Positions 63,210 through 64,000 of a stretch of DNA of 64,000 nt are shown in pieces (the stretch's first letter is position 1; each line of letters opens with the position of its first letter). This DNA comes from Microbulbifer aggregans. GTDB lineage: Bacteria; Pseudomonadota; Gammaproteobacteria; Pseudomonadales; Cellvibrionaceae. The DNA lies in the NCBI RefSeq assembly GCF_020524005.1, contig NZ_JAIVKK010000002.1, forward strand, positions 62,001-126,000, in the 5' to 3' direction. The notes beneath the pieces are model-generated. The model searched no databases and had not been told where the DNA came from. It saw nothing but the letters and a program-made list of their open reading frames with translations. The translations under genes were made by a program, and so were the position numbers.

Positions 63210-63284
63210 CGCACACCGATTCCCTGTTACTTCCCTGTTGTATTGGGAGCAGAGCATTTCTTAAATACTCTGCTATTAAAATAC

Positions 63285-64000
63285 TCAATTCGCGCCTTGC
63301 TCATCGATTTCCGGACGACGCAGGCAAAAACGCAGCTTTTCAGCGAGAACATTGAGCTCATACGTTTTGGGCAACCAGGCATCCGCACCACCACGGTGCA
63401 TATCGTCAATAATGATCAGGGGCACCCGGCAGGTGGACGGATCGGCACGCAAAATAGTGACAAAATCGTTGGGTGCCATACCGGGAAGATCGCCATCGTA
63501 AATAATGACGTCCGGTGGCGTAGTACGCGCACTAAAAATCCCTTTCATCGCATCGCCCACCGAGCATACCTCCACCTGCTCCACAGCCGACAATACGGTT
63601 TTCAGGTATCCGGCAGCCGATGCCCGGCTGGTAACATAAAGCACCGTGCAGGGAGGAAGCATACGGCTGTAATCCGGCCGCGCGGCCATTTGCAGAACTT
63701 CGTCTGGCGCATCGATCATCAGGAATTCCACCCAGAAGATAGACCCCTGCCCCTCCTCACTATGGAAGCCGATACGCCCGCCCATCGCCTCAGTCAACTG
63801 CCTGGCAATGGCCAGCCCAACGCCCGTGCCCTCAATTTGCCCGGCTTCCGCTCCCAGGCGATTAAAAGGCTCGAATACCTGCCCTTGCTTGTCCGCCGCA
63901 ATCCCGCGCCCGGTATCCAATACCGAGAGTCTCAACCAGCCTTCCGCCTGCGGCGCGAAGTTAATGACCACCCGACCATTGTCCCGGTTATATTTGATCG
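63285..64000 (-). CDS. Hybrid histidine kinase, C-terminal part with degenerate receiver (5' end outside window)
   Basis: Open from the window edge to 63285 (about 238 codons). The visible part begins in the HATPase_c N-box (IKYNRDNGRVVINF), continues with the G1/G2 boxes VLDTGRGIAADKQ and EGTGVGLAIARQL, then a receiver-like domain. The receiver has the phospho-Asp region VIIYDGDLPGM and the Lys in LPKTYELN, but its N-terminus VLYVTSRAS lacks the usual acidic pair, so phosphorylation may be impaired. It lies 75 bases upstream of the GGDEF-EAL gene in the same direction and may control it. Confidence 0.85.
   Translation of the reverse strand, partial: IKYNRDNGRVVINFAPQAEGWLRLSVLDTGRGIAADKQGQVFEPFNRLGAEAGQIEGTGVGLAIARQLTEAMGGRIGFHSEEGQGSIFWVEFLMIDAPDEVLQMAARPDYSRMLPPCTVLYVTSRASAAGYLKTVLSAVEQVEVCSVGDAMKGIFSARTTPPDVIIYDGDLPGMAPNDFVTILRADPSTCRVPLIIIDDMHRGGADAWLPKTYELNVLAEKLRFCLRRPEIDEQGAN

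Overview
The window looks like a chromosomal segment of a marine, chitin-degrading gammaproteobacterium, most likely of the Cellvibrionales/Microbulbifer group. The reasons are a Serratia-type ChiA with extra PKD and CBM5/12 modules, a second chitinase with long poly-serine linkers, an Oar-type TonB-dependent receptor, an S46 dipeptidyl-peptidase, an imuA-imuB-dnaE2 cassette, and gammaproteobacterial gene order for pilABCD-coaE-yacG and for the isc-ndk-rlmN-pilW-rodZ-ispG-hisS-yfgM-bamB-der block. The assignment is inferred from gene content only.

Layout. 1-9.9 kb is a secreted-degradation zone: a TonB-dependent receptor (cut by the left edge), an S1/P1 nuclease and two GH18 chitinases. chiA is preceded by two NagR-type operators and a hairpin-rich leader. 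9.6-15 kb holds a glycine-zipper lipoprotein, a DUF3820 protein, an S46 peptidase, a small zinc-ribbon protein, an HI0933-type flavoprotein and dcd. 15-21 kb is an SOS mutagenesis cassette (imuA, imuB, dnaE2) behind two LexA-like boxes; a GIY-YIG nuclease gene sits inside it and palindromic repeats lie at its junctions and inside dnaE2.

21.7-33.4 kb is an AT-rich island and the most interesting part. It encodes homologues of the mycobacterial polyprenyl-phospho-D-arabinose route: DprE1-, DprE2-, GtrA- and UbiA-type DPPR-synthase-like proteins, plus a DUF212 candidate phosphatase. It also encodes an AftB-like GT-C transferase, a second GT-C/TPR transferase placed next to the major pilin gene pilA, and accessory methyltransferase, alkaline-phosphatase-superfamily and small membrane proteins. 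The simplest reading is a D-arabinofuranose glycosylation system acting on type IV pilin, possibly also on another surface glycan.

33.9-38.7 kb is pilB-pilC-pilD-coaE-yacG. 38.9-41.6 kb has a thioredoxin-like protein, trmO and a succinate-semialdehyde dehydrogenase. 41.7-58.8 kb is housekeeping on the minus strand, running from trmJ and iscRSUA-hscBA-fdx-iscX down to der, with an IscR type-1 site overlapping the iscR promoter. 58.9-64 kb holds suhB, a MASE1-PAS-GGDEF-EAL protein and the 3' end of a hybrid histidine kinase cut by the right edge.

Two families of dispersed palindromic repeats punctuate the window: a GTCATCCCGG/CCGGTATGAC family and a TAGGAGCCTGCTTGCAGGCG family. They occupy gene borders, form a three-unit tandem array between hisS and ispG, and in one case contribute codons to dnaE2. 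I saw no tRNA, rRNA, CRISPR array, insertion sequence or prophage.
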